From the NCBI GenBank assembly GCA_037039925.1, contig JAXRKP010000416.1:18501-82500 (forward strand): a DNA stretch of 64,000 nt. The letters run 5' to 3'. This DNA comes from Doris montereyensis (taxonomy: Eukaryota; Mollusca; Gastropoda; Nudibranchia; Dorididae). Shown here one piece after another: positions 38,050-51,894 of this stretch (position 1 is its first letter; each line of letters begins with the position of its first letter). Position numbers and translations under genes: made by a program. A model generated the notes under the pieces. It did no database searches. It saw nothing but the letters and a program-made list of their open reading frames with translations, and was not told the origin of the DNA.

Positions 38050-38580
38050 CTAGTCACTCTTTCTTCGCAAAGAGGATGGCTGAGCACTAGGTTTCAGTCC
38101 GCCATTGCTGTTTGGAACGCCCGACGGCTTCGGCCTTTGGGCGGCGGGGGGGCGCTGGGTTGGTGGGTGCTGTTTGGGGGGTGGGAGCCTTAATGGTGTC
38201 TGGGTTTTTTTCGTACCTCCTTTCCACCTGGTCTTTGGAAGAAGATAAAGTTGGAAGTTCGTTGGGAAGAGGGAGGTATTGGGTGGTGGGATCAGAGGGG
38301 GTGGGTTGCAACGAAAGGACTCGGGTCTCGGACGGAGGGAGGGGGTCTTCGGACGGAGGGAGGGGGTCTGGGACGGAGGGAGGGGGGTCTGGTGACGGGG
38401 GGAGGGGGTCTGGGGCGGAGGGAAGGTGTATGGGGTGGTACGGAGAGGGACTTCCTCATCCAAAAGAACAGAAAATGTTTTTGGTGGGGACAGATTTGTT
38501 CCCGCTGACCACTGGTCTGGTCTTTTTCATATGCCTGAGCGACGAAGCTGTTTTGGCTTTGGCTCCAGTATACTAAATGT
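38050..38580 (-). mobile_element. Jockey-like LINE ORF1 C-terminal region, Pro-rich (left)
   Basis: A minus-strand frame at 38,050-38,463 is rich in Pro, Thr and Ser (PPPQTPSPRHQTP-type). It ends a few tens of bases before the ORF2 start at about 38,035, which is the usual ORF1-ORF2 spacing of Jockey-type LINEs. No zinc knuckle is visible, so calling it ORF1 rests on position and composition. Confidence 0.45.
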
Positions 38581-38734
38581 TTCGATTAAAGCCGGATAAG
38601 AACATCAGTGATCGGACGCCAATGACTGACATCGGTACCCAACAGCCCCTGTACCTTGTCAACATTGTGAAGTCCGTGAAACTGGAAGACATCATTCAAC
38701 TCGAAAATGTTGGTGTGTATATTTTTTACTGCCG

Positions 38735-39460
38735 TTATCAAATAAAGTGCAGTATGCACAGCCGTTATCAAATAAAGTGCCGTATGTACAGCTGTTATCA
38801 AATAAAGTGCCGTATGCACAGCTGTTATCAAATAAAGTGCCGTATGCACAGCTGTTATCAAATAAAGTGCCGTATGCACAGCTGTTATCAAATAAAGTGC
38901 CGTATGCACAGCTGTTATCAAATAAAGTGCCGTATGCACAGCTGTTATCAAATAAAGTGCCGTATGTACAGCCGTTATCAAATAAAGTGCCGTATGTGCA
39001 GCCGTTATCAAATAAAGTGCCGTATGCACAGCTGTTATCAAATAAAGTGCCGTATGCACAGCCGTTATCAAATAAAGTGCCGTATGTACAGCTGTTATCA
39101 AATAAAGTGCCGTATGCACAGCTGTTATCAAATAAAGTGCCGTATGTACAGCCGTTATCAAATAAAGTGCCGTATGCACAGCCGTTATCAAATAAAGTGC
39201 CGTATGTGCAGCCGTTATCAAATAAAGTGCCGTATGCACAGCTGTTATCAAATAAAGTGCCGTATGTGCAGCCGTTATCAAATAAAGTGCCGTATGCACA
39301 GCTGTTATCAAATAAAGTGCCGTATGTGCAGCCGTTATCAAATAAAGTGCCGTATGCACAGCTGTTATAAAATAAAGTGCCGTATGTGCAGCCGTTATCA
39401 AAATAAAGTGCCGTATGTACAGCCGTTATCAAATAAAGTGCCGTATGTGCAGCCGGGAGT
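38735..39460 (+). repeat. 30-bp minisatellite (left)
   Basis: About 24 nearly identical copies of CAGCTGTTATCAAATAAAGT then GCCGTATGCA, with T/C and GTACA/GTGCA/GCACA variants. All six frames stay largely open because 30 is divisible by three; the Cys-Tyr-Gln-Ile-Lys peptides are not a gene. A single diverged relative (GGTCATTATCAAATGAGTTG) lies at 39,661. Confidence 0.95.
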
Positions 39461-40984
39461 TGATCTCCTCGTTTAACCGCAATCGAGAAAAACGTGTTTT
39501 GGTCTATAAAATAAATATACTACCTCTAATACCAAACTAAGTACACCAAACCATTGCCAACGACATAGATGTTTTCAAACAAACGGGCAACCATCTGACC
39601 ATAGTGGATTACGTAATATACCATACTGCACTTCGTTTGAAAACGTAGGGGTCAAAATCCACCGGTCATTATCAAATGAGTTGCCGTATCCGTAGGTCGG
39701 CTCCATCAACACATGCGGCGCTTTTCCTGGCTGAAAATTTCTCGCATTTGAAGTGCCGTATACTCAATTACCACTGACGACCGTGTTGGGGGGGGAACTT
39801 GGCTTTCACACTAGGCTGCTATGAATTCATTAGCTTTGATGGATAATGTGTTACGAAACTATTCACTAATCACTTTTCTTCACCTTCTACTTACTTAACT
39901 ACGGGTGTACTACAATTTAACTATTAGTTCTTTGGTATGAAATCTCTCCTAAGGCTCCTCGAAGTTTTGTTAAAATTCATACGTATCCTGGGCTGTCAAA
40001 ACCGAAGTTGAAATATTTCAACTAGTATGTCATGTAATACTACCATTGGAAAGAACTTTATTGAAAAGCGTATTGTGCAATATCATCTTTATACGATGAT
40101 TTTTAAGAAAAATACGGGGACTTGAAAGTTAGCGAAACAAGGGCTTTTTGCTAATTTCAAAAAAACGTAAGTAGTAGCAGGTTTTGTGGCAGCCTGGTGG
40201 AGTCAAGTGTGATGCCAGAAACTTAGAAAATAGCTGAGCTTATAAAATTCGATATTGAGTTAGCTTATTTTTTTCAGAAGTGTCAATTCTTTTGTTTGGA
40301 AATGGTAAGCACATTGATGTGCCCCAAAAAGTTAAAATGAGTGTTTTCGAAAAAAAAGTCAAAAATATTTTTTTTTTAGTGATTTTAAAAAAATGCATAA
40401 AAATATAATTTGCAGTCCGATATTGACATGAATTAAAGATCATTTAACCTCTTGACTATACATATGACATAAACAAATACGTATTTAAATAGTCCCGGAA
40501 GTTGTCAAGCTGTACATATTTCAATTTATTAGAAAAAAAAACAATTTTTTAAAATGTTCCCCAAAAAATTCATTTCTGTTATGGTGCTGGGCGAAAAAAA
40601 TAAAAACTGAAAAGACTTTAAAATATTCATTTCTGTATTTTAATAAAACAATAGAATTAAATACTTTTCTTTCGTTTTTTAAAAGATAGTAGTTGCTTTA
40701 AAATGGTGTTGTTTGATTTAGAACAGCAGTGTGTTGGTACATGTACTGACTATTTTATGACAATCAAATTAAACTCTTATTACCGGTAGTTATATACGTA
40801 AATTTACAGTAGTACTGTTTTACTTAATTTTTAATTCTATTAGGTTTCAATTATTTCAGATTGAGTACCACTCTTTAAAAGTTCTGACGAAGTAAAAATA
40901 TATTATACACCCAATCTTTTCTAATATCACTTCTCACTATACCGCCATTCCACTTACAGCCAGCTTTTTCACCTTTATTGCCGA
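39461..40984. other. Left arm inner segment, no gene recognised
   Basis: AT-rich with several homopolymer A/T runs. Mirrored closely at 42,456-43,995. No coding, LINE or SINE signal is supportable. Confidence 0.45.
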
Positions 40985-41616
40985 TTAAAATGATAGTGTA
41001 TAAATAACGATGATATAACTCATGAAACCGCCATCCACTAATGATTATAGCATCAACGTTGTTCCTTAACTATTGTAAAACACAATTAGCTATACCGCCA
41101 TCTACTAATGATTCTAGCATCAACGTTATTTCATAACTATTGTAAAATACAATCTGGTTATTTCATAACTAAAATACAATTGGCTATACCGCCATCCACT
41201 AACGATTCTACCATCAACGTTATTTCATAACTATTGTAAAATACAATTGGCTATACCGCCATCCACTAACGATTCTAGCATCAACGTTATATCATAACTA
41301 TTGTAAAATACAATTGGCTATACCGCCATCCACTAATGATTATACCATCAACCTTATTTCATAACTATTACGTAAATGCAATTGGCTATACCGCCATCCA
41401 CTAACGATTCTAGCATCAACGTTATATCATAACTATTGTAAATAGAATTGGCTATACCGCCATCCACTAACGATTCTAGCATCAACCTTATTTCATAACT
41501 TATTGTAAAATACAATTGGCTATACCGCTATCCACTAACGATTCTAGCATCAACGTTATATCATAGCTATTGTAAAGACCAGTTGGCTATACCTTTATCC
41601 ACTAACGATTCTAGCA
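40985..41616 (+). repeat. ~67-bp minisatellite next to palindrome centre (left)
   Basis: About nine copies of GCTATACCGCCATCCACTAA, CGATTCTAGCATCAACGTTA, TATCATAACTATTGTAAAAT, ACAATTG. Its inverted partner array begins at 41,905, so the two arrays form the innermost stems of the palindrome. Confidence 0.93.
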
Positions 41617-41904
41617 TCAACGATATTGAATTAGAAAATGCAGGACAATCATACTTTTTTCTCGGAGTAGATGTCAATACCCATGTAAGAGGCAAGAAAA
41701 TCTACTACAAAGTTGGAAAAATATACGCCCACGGCTATTAGAGTAAATATTAAACCAAAAGGAGAAATTAAATTATTAATAACTTATGAACCAAACGAAG
41801 ATGCCACTAAAGAAGAAAAAAAGATATCTTCTAAAGCCGTATTTACAAATAACTGCAGAGTATCTCAAACCAAAACAGGAACTAATGGTTTTATGAGATT
41901 TAAA
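41617..41904 (+). mobile_element. Palindrome spacer: LINE endonuclease fragment, RTE-like
   Basis: The spacer reads, with one stop, IELENAGQSYFFLGVDV, then KVGKIYAHGY, then IKLLITYEPNEDATKEEK and TNNCR. This matches the EN domain of the RTE-like LINE. The copy at 47,610-47,760 has the collinear IENVG...FSGVDVKDRARAG...KVLESWKF segment and then stops; the spacer continues into the Y-x-P-N-E-D region that is deleted there. It is truncated at both ends by the two inverted arrays. Confidence 0.72.
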
Positions 41905-42455
41905 TGCTAGAATCGTTAGTGGATGGCGGTATAGCCAATTGTCTTTTACAATAGTTATGATAAAACGTTGATAGCGGTATAGCCAAATCGTTAGTGGATG
42001 CTAGAATCGTTGAGTGGATGGCGGTATAGCCAATTGGCATTTTAATAGTTGTGATATAACGTTGATGCTAGAATCGTTAGTGGATTATGCAATTGTATTT
42101 AATAGTTATGAAATAAGGTTGATGCTAGAATCGTTAGTGGATGGCGGTATAGCCAATTGTATTTTACAATAGTTATGAAATAACGTTGATGCTAGAATCG
42201 TTAGTGGATGGCGGTATAGCCAATTGTATTTTACAATAGTTATGAAATAACGTTGATGCTATAATCGTTAGTGGATGGCGGTATAATAGTTATGTAACGT
42301 TTTGTAGCCAATTGTATTTTACAATAGTTATGAAATAACGTTGATGCTAGAATCATTAGTAGATGGCGGTATAGCCAATTGTGTTTTACAATAGTTATGA
42401 AATAACGTTGATGCTATAATCATTAGTGGATGGCGGTTTCATGAGTTATATCATC
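41905..42455 (-). repeat. ~67-bp minisatellite next to palindrome centre (right)
   Basis: About eight inverted copies of the left unit, the first two or three scrambled (AGCCAAATCGTTAGTGGATG and a partial unit near 42,090). Confidence 0.92.
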
Positions 42456-43994
42456 GTTATTTATACATATCATTTTAATCGGCACAAAGGTGAAAAAGCT
42501 GGCTGTAAGTGGGAATGGTGGTATAGTGAGAAGTGATATAGAAAAGATTGGGTGTATAATATATTTTTTACTTTCAAGTCAGAACTTTTTAAAAGAGTGG
42601 TACTCAATCTGAAATAATTGAAACCTAAGATTAGAATTAGTACTAAGTAAAACAGTACTACTGTAAATTTACGTATATAACTACCGGTAATAAGAGTTTA
42701 ATTTGATTGTCATAAAATAGTCAGTACATGTACCAACACACTGCTGTTCTAAATCAAACAACACCATTTTAAAGCAACTACTATCTTTTAAAAAAACGAA
42801 AGAAAAGTATTTAATTATATTGTTTTATTAAAATACAGAAATGAATATTTTAAAGTCTTTTCAGTTTTATTTTTTTCGCCCAACACCATAACAGAAATGA
42901 ATTTTTTTGGGGAACATTTTAAAAAAAATTGTTTTTTTTTCTAATAAATTGAAATATGTACAGCTTGACAACTTCCAGGACTATTTAAATACGTATTTGT
43001 TTATGTCATATGTATAGTCAAGAGGTTAAATGATCTTTAATTCATGTCAATATCGGACTGCAAATTATATTTTTATGCATTTTTTAAAATCACAAAAAAA
43101 AATATTTTTGACTTTTTTTCGAAAACACTCATTTTAACTTTTGGGGCACATCAATGTGCTTACCATTTCCAAACAAAGAATTGACACTTCTGAAAAAAAA
43201 TAAGCTAACTCAATATCAGAATTTCTATAAGCTCAGCTATTTTCAAGTTTCTGGCATCACACTTGGACTCCACCAGGTTGCCACAAAACCTGCTACTTTC
43301 ACGTTTTTTTGAAATTACAAAAAAGCCCTTGTTTCAACTTTCAAGTCCCCGTATTTTCTTAAAAATCATCGTATAAAGATGATATTGGTATCAATGTGCT
43401 TTCAATAAAGTTCTTTCCAATGGTGTATTACATGACATACTAGTTGAAATATTTCAACTTCGGTTTTTGACAACCTAGATACGTATGAATTTTAACAAAC
43501 TTGAGGAGCCTTAGGAGAGATTTCCATACCGAGAACTAATAGTTACAATTGTAGTACACCCGTAGTTAAGTAAGTAGAAGGTGAAAGAAAGGATTGAATA
43601 GTTTCGTAACACATTATCCATCAAAGCTAATGAATTCATAGCAGCCTAGTGTGAAAGCCAAGTCTCCCCCAACACGGTCGTCAGTGGCAATTGAGTATAC
43701 GGCACTTCAAATGCGAGAAATTTCTCAGCCAGGAAAAGCGCCGTATGTGTTGATGGAGCTGACCTACGGATACGGCAACTCATTTGATAATGACCGGTGG
43801 ATTTTGACCCCTACGTTTTCAAACGAAGTGCAGTAAGTGGTATATTACGTAATCCACTATGGCCAGATGGTTGCCCGTTTGTTTGAAAACATCTATGTCA
43901 CAGGGCAATGGTTTGGTGTACTTAGTTTGGTATTAGAGTGTAGTATATTTATTTTATAGACCAAAACACGTTTTCTCGATTGCGGCTAAACGAG
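42456..43994. other. Right arm inner segment, no gene recognised
   Basis: Mirror of 39,461-40,984. A 61-codon open frame at 43,651-43,836 is not recognised. It contains GGATACGGCAACTCATTTGA, the probable single-copy relative of the 30-bp repeat that follows. Confidence 0.45.
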
Positions 43995-44690
43995 GAGATC
44001 AACTCCGGCTGCACATACGGCACTTTATTTGATAACGGCTACAGATACGGCACTTTATTTGATAATAACGGCTGTACATACTTGGCACTTTATTTGATAA
44101 CGGCTGCAATTTATTTGATAACAGCTGTGCATACGGCACTTTACGGCACTTTTTGATAACAGCTGTGCATACGGCACTTTATTTGATAACGGCTGCACAT
44201 ATGGCACTTTATTTGATAACGGCTGTGCATACGGCACTTTATTTGATAACGGCTGTACATACGGCACTTTATTTGATAACAGCTGTGCATACGGCACTTT
44301 ATTTGATAACAGCTGTACATACGGCACTTTATTTGATAACGGCTGTGCATACGGCACTTTATTTGATAACAGCTGTGCATACGGCACTTTATTTGATAAC
44401 GGCTGCACATACGGCACTTTATTTGATAACGGCTGCACATACGGCACTTTATTTGATAACAGCTGTGCATACGGCACTTTATTTGATAACAGCTGTGCAT
44501 ACGGCACTTTATTTTGATAACAGCTGTGCATACGGCACTTTTATTTGATAACAGCTGTGCATACGGCACTTTATTTGATAACAGCTGTGCATACGGCACT
44601 TTATTTGATAACAGCTGTACATACGGCACTTTATTTGATAACGGCTGTGCATACTGCACTTTATTTGATAACGGCAGTAAAAAAAATATA
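43995..44690 (-). repeat. 30-bp minisatellite (right)
   Basis: About 22 copies, irregular at 44,040-44,160 where units are truncated or fused, and regular afterwards. Mirror of 38,735-39,460. Confidence 0.95.
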
Positions 44691-44869
44691 CACACCAACA
44701 TTTTCGAGTTGAATGATGTCTTCCAGTTTCACGGACTTCACAATGTTGACAAGGTACAGGGGCTGTTGGGTACCGATGTCAGTCATTGGCGTCCGGTCAC
44801 TGATGTTCTTATCCGACTTTAATCGAAACATTTAGTATACTGGAGCCAAAGCCAAAACAGCTTCGTCGC

Positions 44870-45304
44870 TCAGGCATATGAAAAGACCAGACCAGTGGTC
44901 AGCGGGAACAAATCTGTCCCCACAAAAAACATTTCTGTTCTTTTGGATGAGGAAGTCCCTCTCTACCCCAGACCCCTTCCCTCCGCCCCAGACCCCTCCC
45001 CGTCACAGACCCCCTCCCTCCGTCCCAGACCCCCTCCCTCCGTCCAAGACCCCCTCCTCCGTCCGAGACCCGAGTCCTTTCGTTGCAACCCACCCCCTCT
45101 GATCCCACCACCCAATACCTCCCCTCTTCCCAACGAACTTCCACTTTATCTTCTTCAAGACCAGGTGGAAAGAGGTACGAAAAAAACCCAGACACCATTA
45201 AGGCTCCCCCCCCCCCCCCGCCCCAAAGGCCGAAGCCGTCGGCGTCCAAACAGCATGGCGGACTGAAACCTAGTGCTCAGCCATCCTTTGCGAAGAAAGA
45301 GTGA
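44870..45304 (+). mobile_element. Jockey-like LINE ORF1 C-terminal region, Pro-rich (right)
   Basis: Pro/Ser/Thr-rich frame (PPSVPDPLPPSKTPSSVRD-type) ending ...KPSAQPSFAKKE at a stop at 45,302-45,304. The ORF2 start codon is about 40 bases further on. Frames shift within the C-rich run near 45,210. Partner of 38,050-38,580. Confidence 0.45.
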
Positions 45305-45344
45305 CTAGGGTTCGGCCTAAAAGTACAAATAAAGTAGATTTAAA

Positions 45345-47134
45345 ATGGATGCCATTCTGTAGTGGAATGTGAGAGGTGTAAGAGCAAATCATGAAGAACT
45401 CATTCAAAGAGACCTCTTGCCCTGGCACTGGGAGAGTAAAGAATGAGAAAGTTATCGGTAAAGGGTACACCTGTATACAGGGTAATAATACCACATAATT
45501 CTTGTCGCTTCACCTATCTGGAGTTGAACCCCAGTATAGATGTGGTAGCAGCTACTGTCAGTCATTCATCTCATAAATCTTTCATTATCTGTTCTGTATA
45601 CCTACCATCATCGGTTAACACAAGCGTGTATGAAATAGACAATCTTTTATCTCAAATTCCCTCCCCCTTTCCTCTTACTTATGGATTTCATGGATTCCCG
45701 ACTAGACAACCGTGACCGAATGATAGAAAAGTTGATCTCCGATTATGATTTAATTCTCTTAAATTCAGGAGAAGCGACATTTCTTCGTTCGGCCAATCAA
45801 TGCGTTTCAGCCATCGATCTTTCAATTGCCTCTCCCTCTCTTGCTCTAGACTTCTCATGCCAAGTTCAGGACGACCTCTGTGGTACCAGTAGTGATCACA
45901 ACCCTATCGTCTTAGACTTTAAAACCAACAGAACAGAAGACTCTACCGAATATTTCAATTACAATCTCTCTGAGAACTTGATTTCTTTGGCAAAAAGGAC
46001 AATTCCCTCACCCCCAGCACCACATATGTCCAAGAGTCCCTGGTTCTCCAGAGAATGTAAAGAAGCAATCAACAGAAGAATGACAGCTCAAAGATACTTT
46101 TAAGAAATTGTAGAACTTTGATAGGTTTCAAAAGAAAAAGCCAATACACGATACATAATAAGACAAGCAAAAGGAATTCCTGGCAGAAATACGTTTCCCT
46201 CTACATTGCAACGCCACCAACCAAAACAGCGTGCAAGGCAGTGAGAAAATTAAAGGTAAGATAGCTTATGCAAATATCCATCTCAAAAAGGATGGCAAGT
46301 TAATTACCAATGTCAGAATACAGCAACTACCTTGGTCAGAGTATTACCCAGAATTCTTCCTCTACAGGTTTCCAAAAATGAAAACAAGTGAAAAAAAAAA
46401 AGACCATGAAGTTTATCTTGGACAATATAGAACCCTATAAGTTATGTATAAAGATATCTTTTCTCTGAAAGAGCTGAGGGGCATTCTAGCGAGATCAAAT
46501 GAATCAGCTGCAGGATCCGAATTTATTCACTATCAATTCTGACTAATCTTGCCAACTCTTGTCTTTCCACCCTGTTAAAAATATTCAATAAAATTTGGAC
46601 TACATGCCGGAATTCCCATCCTGGAAAAAAACATTTATGGTCACTATTCCAAAGCCTAACCAAGATCTCAGTGACCCATCTAGTTATAGACCAATAGCTT
46701 TAACTAGTTGCCCTTTTGCAAAACCATGGAAAAGAATGGTGAATAACCGCCTTCTTTGGGTCTTGGAGAGAAAACATTTTATTTCTGAAGTCCAATGCGG
46801 TTTTCGCAAAAACCATAGTACCCGGTACTAATGATCATCTTATCCGTCTGGAAAGCTTTATTCGGAAGGCCTTTGGTGAAAAATGACAGGTCCTTGCTGT
46901 CGTTTTGGACCTGGAAAACGCTTGCGACACGACCTGGAAACATGGCATTCTTACTGGCCTTTTCAACATTAATTTCCGTGGTCGTCTGCTTGTTTTTGTT
47001 TCTGAATTCCTGTCAAACAGCATTTCAAGATTAAATTAGGGTCTTAACTATCTGTAGATTTTCACAGGAAAATAGCGTTCCTCAAAGTAACATTCTTTCT
47101 GCGGTATTATTTAACATAGAAATAAATAATATCA
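45345..47134 (+). mobile_element. Jockey-like LINE ORF2, EN and RT N-terminal part (right)
   Basis: ORF2 of a non-LTR retrotransposon. The EN start near 45,345 reads MDAIL*WNVRGVRANHEEL (stop in place of a Gln/Lys codon). Then come NSGEATFLRSANQCVSAIDL and GTSSDHNPIVL at about 45,885-45,912, the S-D-H catalytic motif of AP-type endonucleases. RT begins with WKKTFMVTIPKPNQDLSDPS and SYRPIALTS at 46,620-46,710, GFRKNHST near 46,800, and a damaged A motif near 46,910. PQSNILSAVLFNIEINNI at 47,080-47,130 corresponds to the B motif (G-x-P-Q-G-S...L-F). The sequence is then cut by the RTE-like insertion and resumes at 49,300. Several frameshifts show it is dead. Confidence 0.82.
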
Positions 47135-49292
47135 CCGGGCAGTAGACAAGGTAGGCACCTGTACGGGCAGTAGATGATCCGCCCTCCACGAATCTCCTGC
47201 TGCCTTGCAGGCAGGTGTTAGCTAACCAATGGCTAAGGAGTCAACTCTGAAAGAAAACAACCTGCTGCCTTGCAGAGCTGGTCTTGACTGACCAAAGGCT
47301 AAGGGAGTTAATCCTGACAGAAAATAACAAGGCCTGGTAGGGGGCCTCAAGATGGCAGCCCCACCCATCTACCTAAGGTACAGTGGGCTAATCCCCTGCT
47401 TATCCAAAACCAAACAGATTCAGATAAAAAATTAATATAATATAACCGGCTTGATCTTTCGAAGACGAACTTGAAACGAACACGGACTGTGATTTTGGAA
47501 CATGGAATGTTAGGACAATAAATGTAAAAGAGTTAGAATTAGTTGATGAAATGGAAAAATTCAAAGTAGATATTTTGGCCATTACAAAAACAAAGAAAAA
47601 GGACAAGGAATAGAAAATGTAGGACCAAATCATATTTTAATCTTCTCAGGAGTAGATGTCAAAGATAGAGCTAGAGCAGGAATAGGCCTTCTAGTTCATA
47701 AAAGACATGAAAAGGTACTAGAAAGTTGGAAATTTATAAGCCCACGGCTATTAGAGGTAAATATTTAACAAGTAATCCAGAGGAGACAGGTGAAGATGTA
47801 GATATCTCAATGGGAAGAAATCCAAAACAGCTAAAAAAAAAAGTGAAATTGGAAAAAAGCCCCAGGAGCAGATCAAGTTTTTCCAGAAATGATTAAAAAC
47901 CAAGGGAGAAAAGCAGACAAACTACTACATGCAATATGCCAACTAGCATGGAAGTTCAAACAGGTGCCAGACGACTGGAAAAAGATAACGGTATTACTAA
48001 TACATAAGAAAGGATCAACTATAGAACGCTCAAACTATAGAAGGATATCACTACTTAGCGTTCTAGGAAAATGGCAATGCGAGGATACGGAAATGAGACT
48101 AGGGAAAAGAGTAGTGGATCAGATTTGAAGAGCATCAGAGTGGATTTAGACCAGGAAGAAGTGTACAAGACCACATATTTACAATTAGACAAATAATAGA
48201 AACATACCTTCAGAGAAACATTGACTTGCACCTGTGTTTTATTGACTTAGAAAAGGCATTTGATACTGTGAGTGAGGGGACGAACTATGGCATTCCTTAA
48301 ACGAACACAATGTAGAGCAGAATGTAATAGAAACCATTAAAAGTTTTTACAATAAACCAACATGTGCAGTGAGAGTAGCTCGAAACATATCTGCAGGATT
48401 CGATGTAGATATAGGAGTAAGAGAGGATTGTATCCTATGTCCTCTTTTTGTTTATCACATTTATAGATTCAGTCATAAAGGCATCCTCAAAAATGAAGAA
48501 AAGGAATGTAGGTATGTGGAAGCTCAAACCAGTAATTGTATCAATGCTTTCATTTACTGATGATTTAGTTCTGTTTGGAAAATCAGAAAGTGACCTCCAG
48601 TCGAATATCAACATTATGAACAATGAACTAAATAAAAGAGGAATGAGAGTAAATGCAAAGAAAACCAAAACAATGCTAGTAACTGGAAACTAAAACACAA
48701 AAATCTTAAATTGGCCAGGGAGAATTTAGAACAAGTTCAAAGCTACAATTACCTAGGAAAAACTAAGAAAGAAATCAGCCAGAGAATCAAAAGGCAAGTG
48801 CAATATATAACCATCTAGGAAAGGCATGTGTAGGTAAGCAGAATTGTCAACAAAACCAAAATGGCTGTATACAATACAGTTTATTGTCCTACTCTCCTCT
48901 ATGGCAGCAGAAACCTGGACCTTAGACAGTAGAGAAAACTAAAAAGACAAAATCAGAAACACAACAATAAGAGATCAAACCAAAGCAGATGGCATAAAAA
49001 CTAAAATAGAAATAAATCAATTGAGATGGTTTAGGCATGTAAACAGAATGAATGACATAGAATAGCTAAATCTGTATACAGTGTTAAAGCCCAAGGTAAA
49101 AGACTAAAAGGCAAACCTCGGAGAAAGTGGGAAGAAGATATAAAAGAGACATGGAAGCATAGAAATTTAACTTTTTCAAGAAAACAGAAAATGTCAGGAC
49201 ATGTCATCCTGGAGAAAGATCATCTCGGGCATCTGATGCCATACACCGAAATGTAAAATGGGAACTGATAAAGAAAGAAAGAAAGAAAGAAA
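47135..49292 (+). mobile_element. RTE-like LINE inserted in Jockey-like LINE (right)
   Basis: The leader at 47,135-47,480 has two similar modules (CTGCTGCCTTGCAG). EN start FGTWNVRT lies at about 47,494. An EN piece FSGVDVKDRARAGIGLLVHK runs to about 47,765, where an internal deletion joins it to RT (EDVDISM...). Later motifs are IHKKGSTIERSNYRRISLLS, FIDLEKAFDTV (about 48,237-48,270, RT motif A), SFTDDLVLFGKSESDLQSN (about 48,550-48,605, RT motif C with F-T-D-D where the left arm has F-A-D-D), and a C-terminal GKPRRKWEEDIKE at 49,110. It ends with GGGAACTGATAAAGAAAGAA and AAGA repeats. Near-identical flanks (AAATAATATCAC / AAATAATACCAT) look like a target-site duplication. Confidence 0.82.
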
Positions 49293-49548
49293 TAATACCA
49301 TAAAGGCACTGCCTACCAATGTACAAGCATCTCTTTTTGTAGATGATTTTGCTATCTATATTGAAGGCAAACATTTGTCATACTCGAAAGATCAATACAA
49401 TTATGTATCAACAAAGTTCAAAAATGGGTAAGTGACGGCGGTTTTAAATTCTTGACATCAACAACTATGTGTCCACTTTCATAACCCAAGAAATGTACAT
49501 GTTGAACCCAGTCTTTATTTAAACAAAACGCCCCTCAAAGTATTCAAT
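49293..49548 (+). mobile_element. Jockey-like LINE, RT catalytic C motif segment (right)
   Basis: Reads ALPTNVQASLFVDDFAIYIE (49,307-49,370; F-V-D-D is the RT motif C), then KWVSDGGFKF-type sequence and NVHVEPSLYLNKTPLKVF. It continues the reading of 47,134 across the RTE-like insertion. It is interrupted again at about 49,548. Confidence 0.75.

Positions 49549-51894
<2,346 letters not shown>

Noticed and set aside
38577..39476. 299-codon frame of Cys-Tyr-Gln-Ile-Lys-Cys-Arg-Met repeats as a novel repeat protein
   Set aside because: It is driven by the 30-bp minisatellite. Three frames on each strand are nearly equally open, and variable sites do not favour one frame.
41617..41904. Spacer as an origin of replication or regulatory element of the palindrome
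   Set aside because: Its coding resemblance to a LINE endonuclease explains it; nothing in the bases points to an origin.
43651..43836. 61-codon open frame near the palindrome centre as a gene
   Set aside because: No recognisable domain or splice context. It overlaps the founder-like sequence of the 30-bp repeat, and its mirror in the left arm is not preserved as an open frame.
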